A stretch of DNA of 52,429 bases from Oscillospiraceae bacterium. GTDB taxonomy: Bacteria > Bacillota > Clostridia > UMGS1840. Below, one piece after another: positions 9,210 through 16,823 of this stretch. The stretch spans positions 88,471 to 140,899 of the forward strand of contig SVKD01000003.1 in NCBI GenBank assembly GCA_015068645.1, written 5' to 3'. The notes below the pieces were generated by a model that was not told the DNA's origin, made no database searches, and worked only from the letters and a program-made list of their open reading frames with translations. Numbering within the stretch: the first letter of the stretch is position 1; the number at the start of each line of letters is the position of its first letter. A program made the translations under genes and the position numbers.

Positions 9210-10136
9210 ATGAATAACCAACAAAACAAAAACAAAAACAAACTAAAGTTGATTCTGCTGGTTCTGCTTTGTATTTTATGTGTACTGCTTGCCTTATTTC
9301 TCGGCATTGTGGTAGGCAAAAACCGTCAGAAGACAGTCACTACTGCTCCTGCAGTAAACCAAAATCAAACCGCAACAAACAATGCAGACAATGCTGCGAA
9401 TGCTATTCCAAACGAAAGTGGCAAAAGAGAAATCTCCCCTAGCAACACCGAACCCCCTTCCAAAGATACCGCAACCTCTGTTTCGGATGAAAATAATCAA
9501 GGAGAAACTGCTCCTGCCGACACCGGCAATCAATCGGAAATTGACTTAAGCGGTGAACCGGTTGCCACCTTATATCAGGATGGCGGAAAAACCTATACAG
9601 TTCCGTTAGAGGAAGTTTCTGCCTACATAGAAGCGGGATGGCGACCTCTTCACAAATATTTGTTTGAAGCCTCTTTCGACGACGTGCAAAGCCATTTCGG
9701 CTCCCTGAGCCTGGTATCACGTCATGAAGGTTCCGCTGACAGCGGTGATATCCCTACCAATGATTATTCCAATAGTAAAAACAGCCTTTTACACATTCCC
9801 AAGATTTCCTACTGGCCTCAGTATATGGAATGCGTATACTTGGAATTAAAGCTGAAGGATGCATTTCCCTTCCTGGCATTATATGCAGATTCCAACGGAA
9901 ACCTGAGCGCCGCAGATGTGAACGAAGCATTCGGAAATTCAGGAATATACGGTCCCGATTACCGTGTAACAGATGAGGCAAACAGTGCGTTTGGAACCTT
10001 TGATCACCTGAACCTCCGTCACGGAGATGACCATTACAGTTTTGTATATGATGATATGTTTGCAACCATCTCTATCGACGAATTGGGATATATTAACATC
10101 AACACCTCAATATGCAGCTTCTGCACTATCCCGTAA
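9210..10136 (+). CDS. Membrane-anchored extracellular protein of unknown function
   Basis: A 308-residue protein I cannot assign to a family. A short polar N-terminus (MNNQQNKNKNK) precedes one strongly hydrophobic segment (about 12-36) that acts as signal anchor or uncleaved signal. A disordered linker rich in Asn, Thr, Ser, Ala and Pro follows (about 38-112), then an extracellular domain of about 190 residues. The start of that domain reads VSAYIEAGWRPL, similar to short GW-type motifs in clostridial surface proteins. Two cysteines lie near the C-terminus. It is followed 49 bp later by a second gene with the same first five residues and the same layout, and both sit behind the promoter at 9090. 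A role at the cell surface is inferred from topology only. Confidence 0.75.
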   Translation: MNNQQNKNKNKLKLILLVLLCILCVLLALFLGIVVGKNRQKTVTTAPAVNQNQTATNNADNAANAIPNESGKREISPSNTEPPSKDTATSVSDENNQGETAPADTGNQSEIDLSGEPVATLYQDGGKTYTVPLEEVSAYIEAGWRPLHKYLFEASFDDVQSHFGSLSLVSRHEGSADSGDIPTNDYSNSKNSLLHIPKISYWPQYMECVYLELKLKDAFPFLALYADSNGNLSAADVNEAFGNSGIYGPDYRVTDEANSAFGTFDHLNLRHGDDHYSFVYDDMFATISIDELGYININTSICSFCTIP

Positions 10137-10185
10137 AAGGAACTTTCAACGAATTTCTAAATAACAACTGATTCGAGGTAACTTT

Positions 10186-11361
10186 ATGAATAATCAACAG
10201 CCAAATTGGCAATCCACACCCCCATCGGGCAATAACAAAGGCTTAAAGGGAATTATCATTGCATGCATTTGTGTGCTGGCGATTTTACTAATCGTGTTAA
10301 TCAGTCTGCTGTTTCAAAACCAATACCCCAAAGTATTTTATCAGTTAGCAGGCAAAACACCCGTTACCGAAACAACTGATAAAACTACAACAAAAACGCC
10401 AAACAACAATAGCAACAGTGGCGCACCCGATTATGAGCAGAAGCTTTCTCAAACAATTTACCACGATTTTAACGGATCCCCAATTTATTTTGAAAACCGA
10501 ACCTATTACGATAGCGGTTTATTGTGCAGCACTACCTTATACACCGTTAATCAAATAGGAAGATCTGCCGACGTTTACTATTCTCCACAGTACACCTTTT
10601 TATACCTGTATAACGAAAAAGGGCAACAGATAAATCGGGTTTACGGTGCTTTGGGCTCTACTCCGTCTTATGACAATAGCGGATACACCATTGAACTGTT
10701 CAGCGAATACGATGAAAACCGAACAGAAACCATCATTAGTCCGCTATCAGACAATATCAATCAGGAACAGTTCGGCGTGGACCCTTCAAAAACACAGGAA
10801 ATCTACGGAGAATACACAACAATCCCTGCCAACACGTCTGAAAATTGGGCAACCACCTATCTTAATAAAGTGCTGCCCAATATTGACACAACAGATATGA
10901 CTGTGTGCAGCCTACTTCATATTGATGATAACGGCATCCCGGAAGTATGGTTTGATCACGGCTACAGTTATGCGGGAGAAGAAATTTTCACCGCAAGAAA
11001 CAGCGAAGTAGCTAACGCTAAGCTAAGCTCACTCCGTTGGGTAAAACAAACGGGAAAATTCTTGGATGCGGGTGGCCGTATGGATGTTTACCTCGATAAT
11101 GTTTATGAAATAAAAGACGGCTCCTTTATCTGCACAGACAAAGGGAATTACGGCGCAAAAGATAACAGTCGTGTGGAAATTGATGCAAACGGAGAACCCA
11201 TTTACAGCTACTATTGGAATGATACAGAAGTTTCCAAAGAAGTCTATACCAAAAATTTAAAAGCTGTATTCCCCGATGCAAATCTTCCCAGAAACCTCCC
11301 CAATATCTTTACCCTTGACCAATTAACAACATTATTAGAACATGTTGCCAATGCCGACTAA
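10186..11361 (+). CDS. Membrane-anchored extracellular protein of unknown function
   Basis: A 391-residue protein with the same plan as its upstream neighbour. It begins MNNQQPNWQ and has a transmembrane segment at about 23-45, a Thr/Asn-rich linker (about 60-85) and a large extracellular domain. The domain is rich in Tyr, Asp and Asn (for example IYHDFNGSPIYFENRTYYDS) and ends in a helix, LDQLTTLLEHVANAD. GAGG lies 8 nt before the ATG. I do not recognise the domain. It is co-directional with the 308-aa protein and ends at a strong terminator, so the two probably form a two-gene unit. No catalytic motif is visible. Confidence 0.75.
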   Translation: MNNQQPNWQSTPPSGNNKGLKGIIIACICVLAILLIVLISLLFQNQYPKVFYQLAGKTPVTETTDKTTTKTPNNNSNSGAPDYEQKLSQTIYHDFNGSPIYFENRTYYDSGLLCSTTLYTVNQIGRSADVYYSPQYTFLYLYNEKGQQINRVYGALGSTPSYDNSGYTIELFSEYDENRTETIISPLSDNINQEQFGVDPSKTQEIYGEYTTIPANTSENWATTYLNKVLPNIDTTDMTVCSLLHIDDNGIPEVWFDHGYSYAGEEIFTARNSEVANAKLSSLRWVKQTGKFLDAGGRMDVYLDNVYEIKDGSFICTDKGNYGAKDNSRVEIDANGEPIYSYYWNDTEVSKEVYTKNLKAVFPDANLPRNLPNIFTLDQLTTLLEHVANAD

Positions 11362-11390
11362 ATACACATCAATTTTTTATTTTACTCTCA

Positions 11391-11430
11391 AAAAAGGACT
11401 GAATTCACAATGAAATTCAGTCCTTTTTTT
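11391..11430. terminator. Bidirectional intrinsic terminator
   Basis: AAAAAGGACTGAATT pairs with AATTCAGTCCTTTTT, with an A-tract on one side and T7 on the other. It serves the plus-strand pair and overlaps the stop codon of the minus-strand 49-aa gene. Confidence 0.92.
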
Positions 11431-11578
11431 ATACCACTTGTTTTATCATCACAAATTCCACTTTTTTATCGGGATGCATTGCTTTTACCTGCTTTTTGGC
11501 TTCGGTTTTGGTTTCGGCATCCACCACAATACGGTCAATTTTGCCATCGATTTCCACGATAATTTCATAGGATTTCAA
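11429..11578 (-). CDS. Small 49-residue protein of unknown function
   Basis: A short gene on the minus strand supported by complete expression signals. These are a sigma-A promoter (TTGACA, 17 bp, TACAAT at 11629-11657), a consensus AAGGAGG ribosome site about 10 nt before a TTG start at 11578, and a terminator at its end. The product begins (M)KSYEIIVEIDGKIDRIVVDA, continues ETKTEAKKQVKAMHPDKK and ends VEFVMIKQVV. It looks like a small beta-alpha-beta protein with a basic helix in the middle. No family is recognised. It runs divergently from the adjacent tyrosine recombinase gene. Confidence 0.78.
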   Translation of the reverse strand: MKSYEIIVEIDGKIDRIVVDAETKTEAKKQVKAMHPDKKVEFVMIKQVV

Positions 11579-11628
11579 TCGGGTTACACCTCCTTGACAG
11601 GTTGGTTTAAAACATCAGAATTTTCTCT

Positions 11629-11657
11629 ATTGTACTCCCATAACTTCCATTTGTCAA
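11629..11657 (-). promoter_or_regulatory. Sigma-A promoter of the 49-aa gene
   Basis: Minus strand: consensus TTGACA (11652-11657), 17 bp, TACAAT (11629-11634), about 50 bp before the AAGGAGG-TTG start. Confidence 0.85.
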
Positions 11658-11670
11658 CTTTTTTCTGTAA

Positions 11671-12276
11671 TTGTATCATATCCGATATTTCAAAAAAACA
11701 AAAAACATCCGTTTACAAAATCGAACATTCTTCGACCAATGCAAAGAGCTGACAAAAGAAGAATACGAACGGCTTCTTTCTACAGCGCTCCACATGAAAA
11801 AACATCGGCTGTTCCTAATCCTTCAAACAATTTGCTCGACGGGAATCCGTGTTTCTGAGTTGAAATATATCACGGTATCAGCCATAGAAAAAGGATATAC
11901 AACTGTTCACTGCAAGGCAAAAATTCGAATGGTAATTCTTCCGGATAAACTATGTAATATTCTCTCCTCTTATTGTAAAGAAAAGCAAATTAAAAGTGGC
12001 TCAGTTTTTATCTCAAATCGCGGAAATCCGCTGGATCGAAGCAACATATGGTCGGAAATGAAGGAACTTTGCGATAAAGCACAAGTGCCTTGCATAAAAG
12101 TGTTTCCGCATAACCTCAGGCACCTGTTTGCACGCACTTATTATTCTTGCCAAAATGATGTGGTACGTCTTGCCGATATTTTAGGACACTCCAATATTAA
12201 CACCACACGGATTTATACCATGGAAAGTGGAGAAATTCATCGTAATCAAAGTCAAAATTTGGGCCTGATTCGTTAA
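11671..12276 (+). CDS. Short tyrosine recombinase, candidate DNA invertase of the adjacent switch
   Basis: Catalytic domain of a tyrosine site-specific recombinase, 201 residues. The catalytic set is present: Arg I in STGIRVSEL, the Lys region in HCKAKIRMVILP, HxxR in FPHNLRHLFARTYY, then LGHSNINTTRIY with the second His and the nucleophilic Tyr. The N-terminal SAM-like arm-binding domain of ordinary integrases is absent; the size matches the FimB/FimE inversion recombinases. The only available start is a TTG at 11671 with no clear ribosome site, so an N-terminally truncated integrase relic is a real alternative. Adjacent to its stop are two inverted 24-bp sites around a promoter, which favours a working invertase. 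No other phage or transposon genes are near. Confidence 0.7.
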   Translation: MYHIRYFKKTKNIRLQNRTFFDQCKELTKEEYERLLSTALHMKKHRLFLILQTICSTGIRVSELKYITVSAIEKGYTTVHCKAKIRMVILPDKLCNILSSYCKEKQIKSGSVFISNRGNPLDRSNIWSEMKELCDKAQVPCIKVFPHNLRHLFARTYYSCQNDVVRLADILGHSNINTTRIYTMESGEIHRNQSQNLGLIR

Positions 12277-12288
12277 CAAAACAACGCC

Positions 12289-12312
12289 ACAACATAATTT
12301 TCATTATGTTGT
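12289..12312. repeat. Left inverted site (IRL) of candidate invertible promoter
   Basis: 24-bp palindrome: arm ACAACATAA, 6-nt centre TTTTCA, arm TTATGTTGT. It starts 12 bp after the recombinase stop. It matches the reverse complement of 12477-12500 at 21 of 24 positions. Two of the three differences (positions 3 and 22) preserve arm pairing. The asymmetric centre gives the sites an inverted relative orientation. Confidence 0.75.
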
Positions 12313-12413
12313 TGAAAATAAGATAAATTGCTTACATACACATGTTCTTTAGAACAAAAACAAGCCGGAATGAGAAAAAGTTTTGACTTTTTTTTTCGTA
12401 ATTTGAAAATACA

Positions 12414-12442
12414 TTGACTTTTGCAAACAAAAGTGCTATACT
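12414..12442 (+). promoter_or_regulatory. Sigma-A promoter inside the candidate invertible segment
   Basis: TTGACT (12414-12419), 17 bp, TATACT (12437-12442), predicted start near 12449. It lies between the two inverted sites and points at the gene at 12529, so in this orientation the downstream operon would be ON. Inversion would aim it at the recombinase 3' end. Confidence 0.85.
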
Positions 12443-12476
12443 ATAGTTGTATAGCTTGGATAAGTTTACCTTTTTT

Positions 12477-12500
12477 ACCACATCATGAAAATTATGTGGT
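12477..12500. repeat. Right inverted site (IRR) of candidate invertible promoter
   Basis: Reverse-complement-related copy of the site at 12289. On the minus strand it has the same centre TTTTCA and a 13-nt identical core ACATAATTTTCAT, with arms ACCACAT/ATGTGGT. The palindrome extends through flanking T6/A6 to 13-bp arms (12471-12506). It lies in the predicted 5' leader, 28 bp before the ATG at 12529, and leaves the ribosome site outside the invertible segment. The T-run precedes the stem on both strands, so it is not an intrinsic terminator. Confidence 0.75.
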
Positions 12501-12528
12501 AAAAAACCAAAATAAAGGAGTTTTCCGT

Positions 12529-13389
12529 ATGAGAGAAAAAAAGGCGAAAAATAAAAACTCCAAAAAGAAAAAATGGTGGATAATTTTACTCATTCTTCTT
12601 GTACTATCCGTGGTTCTTTTGATTGGCGGTATCCATTTTTACCGTCATAACCAACGAACCATTGATGCGATCAGGCTGGCAAATCAGGAAGGGGAAGAAG
12701 GGTTAGAGCAAAAACAAAAAGAATTAACCGACGTATTTCACGAAACGGTGCTAAATATCCCCGATTCTCATTCAGAAATCTTAAACGAGCGTGACCACCG
12801 CAAATTAAAAGGCGGCGATCTAACTCCGGAACAAACCGCTGAAATTTTTGCAGAGGCAAGAAAACGCGCTGGAATTGAATTGGATGAAAATGGTTCTCCC
12901 ATCACAAATTCCGAAGAATCCGACGCACAAAACACTGCAGAGGATTCGACAACTGATACAGTCGCCACCCCCCAATCTCAAGAAACCCAATCAACCGAAA
13001 CAAATCAAGACAGTGAATCCCAAACTGAAACTTCCGCTGTTGAATATACCAATATCGACGCTTTGATTGAAGACTTTTATGTGCTGAAATCAAAATATCT
13101 AACAGGGTTGGAAGGAGTGCTTCGCCAAGGGAAAAATGAATGGCGCGCCAAGCCAAAATCAGAGCATACACTAACTGCCAGATTTCAGATGGCACAAAAA
13201 TGCATGAGCTGGGGCACTGCTTTGGAGGTTCAATGTGATGCCGAAATGAACATGCTGTTGGCAGAGCTGGAAAGTGCACTGATTGCCAACGGAGAAAGCA
13301 CCGCGCTTGTGGGTCAAATCAGAAGTTTATACGAACAGGAAAAAAGCGTCAAACGAGCAGCGCTGATTGGGGAATATTATCCCAAATAA
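12529..13389 (+). CDS. Membrane-anchored extracellular protein of unknown function, first gene behind the switch
   Basis: A 286-residue protein. A very basic cytoplasmic N-terminus (MREKKAKNKNSKKKKWW) is followed by one transmembrane helix (about 17-40) and an extracellular helical region. A Ser/Thr/Glu/Gln-rich linker (about 125-175) precedes a helical C-terminal domain of about 110 residues (IDALIEDFYVLKSKYLTGLE onward). The ATG at 12529 is chosen because AAAGGAG lies 8 nt before it. An upstream in-frame start would lie within the promoter. No known family is recognised. It is the first gene after the candidate invertible promoter and is followed closely by an SLH protein, so a cell-envelope role is inferred from context. 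Confidence 0.78.
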   Translation: MREKKAKNKNSKKKKWWIILLILLVLSVVLLIGGIHFYRHNQRTIDAIRLANQEGEEGLEQKQKELTDVFHETVLNIPDSHSEILNERDHRKLKGGDLTPEQTAEIFAEARKRAGIELDENGSPITNSEESDAQNTAEDSTTDTVATPQSQETQSTETNQDSESQTETSAVEYTNIDALIEDFYVLKSKYLTGLEGVLRQGKNEWRAKPKSEHTLTARFQMAQKCMSWGTALEVQCDAEMNMLLAELESALIANGESTALVGQIRSLYEQEKSVKRAALIGEYYPK

Positions 13390-13446
13390 TATTGCCCACC
13401 TTATCTATTGCAACAAATCATATCAAATAAAAAGGAGTCTTTCATC

Positions 13447-15198
13447 ATGATGAAAAAGTTTTCTTGTGTATTGCTGGCTGTCATGCTGTTGTTCCAACTG
13501 GGAACCTCCGTTTTTGCAGCAAGCTACCATGACAATGTGAATGTTTCCGCTACTCTGCAGGTAGCACCCGCAGGAACCCCTATGTCAGAATCCACCCCCA
13601 ATGCCGCTTCCGTGTCTAAAACAACTGCAGAACCTTTCCCGGCATTTGATTTCAGATGTATTCTGAATATGGAACCTGTTCGCACCAAATTTAACGACTA
13701 TTACGCAAACTGGATTTCCATTTTAAACTATGTGGGTCCTTCTGACAGAATCGATGCGTTGAACACTGAACTGCAAGCAATGCATATTACCGGTTCTTTC
13801 ACCGTAGAATTTACTTATCCCAACACGATGGTAATGCCTGCTGAATTTTTGGTAGATAACCAGATGGTTGGCTTTGATGACAATGCTAAACTGATTTTCG
13901 GTAACGATACCCGTACCGTAACCAACGGCATCAACACCAATACCTTAACCATTACCGTTTCTGTGGTTGGCGTTGATGATAATGGCACCCGTCCCGGTTA
14001 TGTGTTGGCAAGTGACCTCTTTGCCAACAAAGATACCTATCTGGCAGACTTCAATGTAACCCTGCCCAATATCGGAACCACCGGTTACGGCGACCATCCC
14101 GTGTCCGGCAAATTAACCGGTATCACCTTAGCAACCGGCGATACCACTGATTTAACCATCAACTATCAGACCAATCCTGAATATGCAACTGCAACTGCAA
14201 CCGTTACCGAAAAAGGTAACCGTCCGGTTCCCACCAGCGCCCCCATTCCCACCAGCACTCCCATTCCCACCAGCACTCCCGCTCCCGACGAAGTCAAGTA
14301 TGCAGTAAACTTCTTTGTGAACGGTGAAACAGCTGACTGCAATCCTGTAACGAAACCGGAAGGCGCAATCGTTTCTTTATCCGATTTACCCATCCCCTAC
14401 CAGGATGGCTATTCCTTCAACGGTTGGTATACCGATAAAGAACTGACCAAGAAAGTAACGGCTGATTTCCCCCTGACGCAAGATGTGAATCTTTACGGTG
14501 CATTTGTAAGAAATCAGAGTGCACGGGAATTAAACGATGTTGACCATTTTGCATACATCATCGGTTACCCCGAAGGTGATGTAAAACCGGAAAATCCCAT
14601 CACTCGTGAAGAAGTGGCAACTATTTTCTTCCGTTTGTTAAAAGACGATGTCAGAAAAGCTTTGCTGGCGAAAGCCGGCTCCTTCTCCGATGTGGATGCC
14701 GACCGTTGGTCCAACACTGCGATTTCCACCTTGGCAGCCGGCAATTTTATCCATGGTTATGAAGACGGCGCCTTCCGTCCCAATGCCACCATTACCAGAG
14801 CAGAATTTGCAACCATCGCTTCCCGTTTGGATACTATGATGGAAAACCCCACGCATAACTTTACCGACCTGAACGGTCACTGGGCAGAGCAATCCGTTGC
14901 CAATGCCGTGGCAAAAGGCTGGATTACCGGTTATGAAGACGGCACCTTCCGTCCCGATCAGCAAATTACCCGTGCAGAAGCAGTTACCGTAATCAACAGA
15001 ATGCTGAATCGTTATCTGCATCAAGACGGTACTCATAAAGATGCCAATATCTGGCCCGATAATCCTCAGGATGCTTGGTATCACTTAGCAATTATTGAAG
15101 CCACCAACGGCCACGATTACGACAGAAATGAAAATTCCGTTTATGAAAACTGGTCGAATTTAAGAGAAAATCCCAACTGGAAAGCGTTAGAAGATTAA
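13447..15198 (+). CDS. Secreted S-layer-homology (SLH) protein with an InlB-type repeat
   Basis: Secreted surface protein of 583 residues. The signal peptide is MMKKFSCVLLAVMLLFQLG then TSVFAA. A globular N-terminal domain (about 30-260) follows, then a Pro/Thr linker of repeated PIPTSTP units (about 262-282) and one InlB B/Listeria-Bacteroides-type repeat ending SFNGWYTDKELT...NLYGAF. Three SLH motifs form the C-terminus (about 360-560), clearest in FIHGYEDGAFRPNATITRAE and WITGYEDGTFRPDQQITRAE; these normally bind pyruvylated secondary wall polysaccharide. AAAGGAG lies 9 nt before the ATG at 13447. It is co-directional with the anchored protein upstream and the glycopolymer cluster downstream, and likely in the same transcript. 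Confidence 0.9.
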   Translation: MMKKFSCVLLAVMLLFQLGTSVFAASYHDNVNVSATLQVAPAGTPMSESTPNAASVSKTTAEPFPAFDFRCILNMEPVRTKFNDYYANWISILNYVGPSDRIDALNTELQAMHITGSFTVEFTYPNTMVMPAEFLVDNQMVGFDDNAKLIFGNDTRTVTNGINTNTLTITVSVVGVDDNGTRPGYVLASDLFANKDTYLADFNVTLPNIGTTGYGDHPVSGKLTGITLATGDTTDLTINYQTNPEYATATATVTEKGNRPVPTSAPIPTSTPIPTSTPAPDEVKYAVNFFVNGETADCNPVTKPEGAIVSLSDLPIPYQDGYSFNGWYTDKELTKKVTADFPLTQDVNLYGAFVRNQSARELNDVDHFAYIIGYPEGDVKPENPITREEVATIFFRLLKDDVRKALLAKAGSFSDVDADRWSNTAISTLAAGNFIHGYEDGAFRPNATITRAEFATIASRLDTMMENPTHNFTDLNGHWAEQSVANAVAKGWITGYEDGTFRPDQQITRAEAVTVINRMLNRYLHQDGTHKDANIWPDNPQDAWYHLAIIEATNGHDYDRNENSVYENWSNLRENPNWKALED

Positions 15199-15210
15199 AG
15201 TATGATTGTT

Positions 15211-15296
15211 CCGTAGCTGACCAAGCGGTCAGCTACGGAGATAAAAAGCCATCCGATGATTCCTTGAATGGCAAAACGTAAGGATAGGGTTTTATT
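15211..15296 (+). promoter_or_regulatory. Stable hairpin and structured leader before the glycopolymer genes
   Basis: A perfect 12-bp stem, CCGTAGCTGACC with GGTCAGCTACGG around loop AAGC (15211-15238), has no T-run after it. Downstream, GCCAT pairs with ATGGC, and AAAAC with GTTTT around 15272-15293. I see no promoter here. The hairpin may be a weak attenuator or a processing/stabilising structure that sets the ratio of SLH protein to biosynthesis genes. I do not recognise a known riboswitch class. Confidence 0.45.
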
Positions 15297-15971
15297 ATGA
15301 ACTTATTGCATAAAAATGCCACTACCCCCCTTCCCCGGATTGAGGAACATAAAAACACATATCTGATTAAAGAAACCAAACCCGCAGGTGGGTTTGGTTT
15401 TTGTGCATTGAAACGCTTGTTTGACATTGTTTTTGCCTTGGTTTTCGGCATCATCATGTTGCCTGCGATGCTGGTGATTGCCTTACTGATTAAATTGGAT
15501 TCTCCCGGAAAAGTGTTCTATATCCAGGAGCGTGTGGGCAAAAACGGAAAATCGTTTAAAATGCTGAAATTCCGAACAATGATTGCCAATGCGGAAAAAG
15601 GAATTCCCGTTTGGGCAGACACAAACGACCCCCGTTGCACCAAACTTGGCAGAAAGCTGCGAAGTTGTCGCTTGGATGAGCTCCCCCAGATGTGGAACAT
15701 TTTATTGGGGCATATGAGCGTGGTTGGCCCCCGCCCCGAACGACAATGTTTCTATGATGAATTCGAAATTTATATCCACGGTTTCAAACATCGCCTGGCT
15801 GTAAAACCCGGGCTCACCGGACTGGCGCAGGTAAACGGAGGATATGATTTACTCCCCGAAGAAAAAATCGTGTATGATATGGAATATATTAAACGCCGTA
15901 ATTTATGGCTGGATATCAAAATCATTTTTAAAACCATTAAAGTAATCTTAAAAAAAGAGGGCGTGAAATAG
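15297..15971 (+). CDS. Priming sugar-phosphate transferase (bacterial sugar transferase family)
   Basis: Transfers a sugar-1-phosphate to undecaprenyl phosphate, the first membrane step of repeat-unit synthesis. It has 224 residues. One N-terminal hydrophobic hairpin (about 40-66, FDIVFALVFGIIMLPAMLVI) is followed by the PglC/WcaJ-type catalytic core. That core has VFYIQERVGKNGKSFKMLKF then RTM, the RLDELPQMWNIL motif, VVGPRPER and VKPGLTGLAQVNG. It lacks the extra transmembrane helices of WbaP/WcaJ and so resembles the minimal PglC-like form. The ribosome site is weak (AAGGATAGG). It is the first glycan gene of the cluster, and its stop overlaps the next start by 1 bp. Confidence 0.93.
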   Translation: MNLLHKNATTPLPRIEEHKNTYLIKETKPAGGFGFCALKRLFDIVFALVFGIIMLPAMLVIALLIKLDSPGKVFYIQERVGKNGKSFKMLKFRTMIANAEKGIPVWADTNDPRCTKLGRKLRSCRLDELPQMWNILLGHMSVVGPRPERQCFYDEFEIYIHGFKHRLAVKPGLTGLAQVNGGYDLLPEEKIVYDMEYIKRRNLWLDIKIIFKTIKVILKKEGVK

Positions 15972-16813
15972 TGAACTATTCAGTGCTGATGTCAATATAC
16001 CATAAAGAACAGCCGGAATTTTTTCAGGCTGCTGTTGAAAGTATGCTGAATCAGACTGTTCCCCCTTCCGACTTTGTAATTGTTTGCGACGGTGCTTTAA
16101 CCAAAGAATTAGATGCAGTGATTGCAGCATTTTGCCAAACCAATCCCCAACTGTTTCAAATTATCCGTTTACCAGAAAACCAAGGCTTGGGGCTTGCCTT
16201 AAAAGAAGGACTTCCCCACTGTAGAGAAGCATTGGTTGCTCGTATGGATTCAGACGATATTGCAACGAAAGACCGTATGCACAAACAACTGCAATTCTTA
16301 AAAGAGCATCCCGAAATCAGCGTGGTTGGTGCTCAGATTGCAGAATTTGAAGAAACCCCCGACCGGATTATCCGGTATCGGATGGTTCCCGAATATCAAA
16401 AAGATATTCTTCACAAACTGAAATTTTCCAATCCTGTAAACCATGTAACTACCGTGTTTCGAAAAGAACATGTATTAAACGCGGGAAGTTATCCCGATCA
16501 TCCCGGCTTTGAAGACTATCATCTTTGGACAAAGCTGTTATCAGAAGGATATGTATTCCACAATCTTCCCGATACCTGCTGTTTTGTACGGGCAGATGCC
16601 CACATGTTAAAACGACGTGACGGTTGGACCTATTTTAAAAACACAGTAAAAATGGAAAAACTGCTTCGGAAAAAGAAACTGATTTCTCCCTGGCAGTATC
16701 TTGTGAATATCACCGTCCGATTCGGGGGCACTGTTTTGCTTCCTCACGGACTCAGAAAAAAATTATTCTCAAAATTGATGAGAAAGCAACCTGCAAAAGA
16801 ACAAAATGCTTAG
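15971..16813 (+). CDS. Glycosyltransferase family 2
   Basis: Inverting GT-A glycosyltransferase of 280 residues, probably adding a sugar to the lipid-linked repeat unit at the cytoplasmic membrane face. The N-terminus reads YSVLMSIYHKEQPEFFQAAV (nucleotide-binding strand) and the metal-binding DxD is in ARMDSDDIA. The acceptor region contains GFEDYHLWTKLLSEGY. The C-terminus is basic and amphipathic, typical of membrane-associated enzymes. The GTG start overlaps the TAG of the priming transferase, so translation is coupled. The sugar specificity cannot be read from the sequence. Confidence 0.92.
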   Translation: MNYSVLMSIYHKEQPEFFQAAVESMLNQTVPPSDFVIVCDGALTKELDAVIAAFCQTNPQLFQIIRLPENQGLGLALKEGLPHCREALVARMDSDDIATKDRMHKQLQFLKEHPEISVVGAQIAEFEETPDRIIRYRMVPEYQKDILHKLKFSNPVNHVTTVFRKEHVLNAGSYPDHPGFEDYHLWTKLLSEGYVFHNLPDTCCFVRADAHMLKRRDGWTYFKNTVKMEKLLRKKKLISPWQYLVNITVRFGGTVLLPHGLRKKLFSKLMRKQPAKEQNA

Positions 16814-16823
16814 GAGAATTCCT

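Noticed and set aside
11671-12276. Part of a prophage or integrative element
   Set aside because: No other phage, conjugation or transposase genes are seen and no tRNA-type attachment site is nearby.
12289-12312. Terminator of the recombinase gene
   Set aside because: The palindrome is followed by TGAAAATAAG with no T-run, and a related copy lies in inverted orientation beyond the promoter, which suits a recombination site better.
12289-12500. The two 24-bp palindromes as direct repeats
   Set aside because: Direct alignment gives 17 of 24 matches against 21 of 24 in inverted alignment; the TTTTCA centre sets the orientation.
15239-15296. Known riboswitch (c-di-GMP or similar) before the glycan genes
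   Set aside because: Short stretches such as GGCAAAACG look suggestive, but the conserved core of the c-di-GMP and other classes I know cannot be laid onto it.
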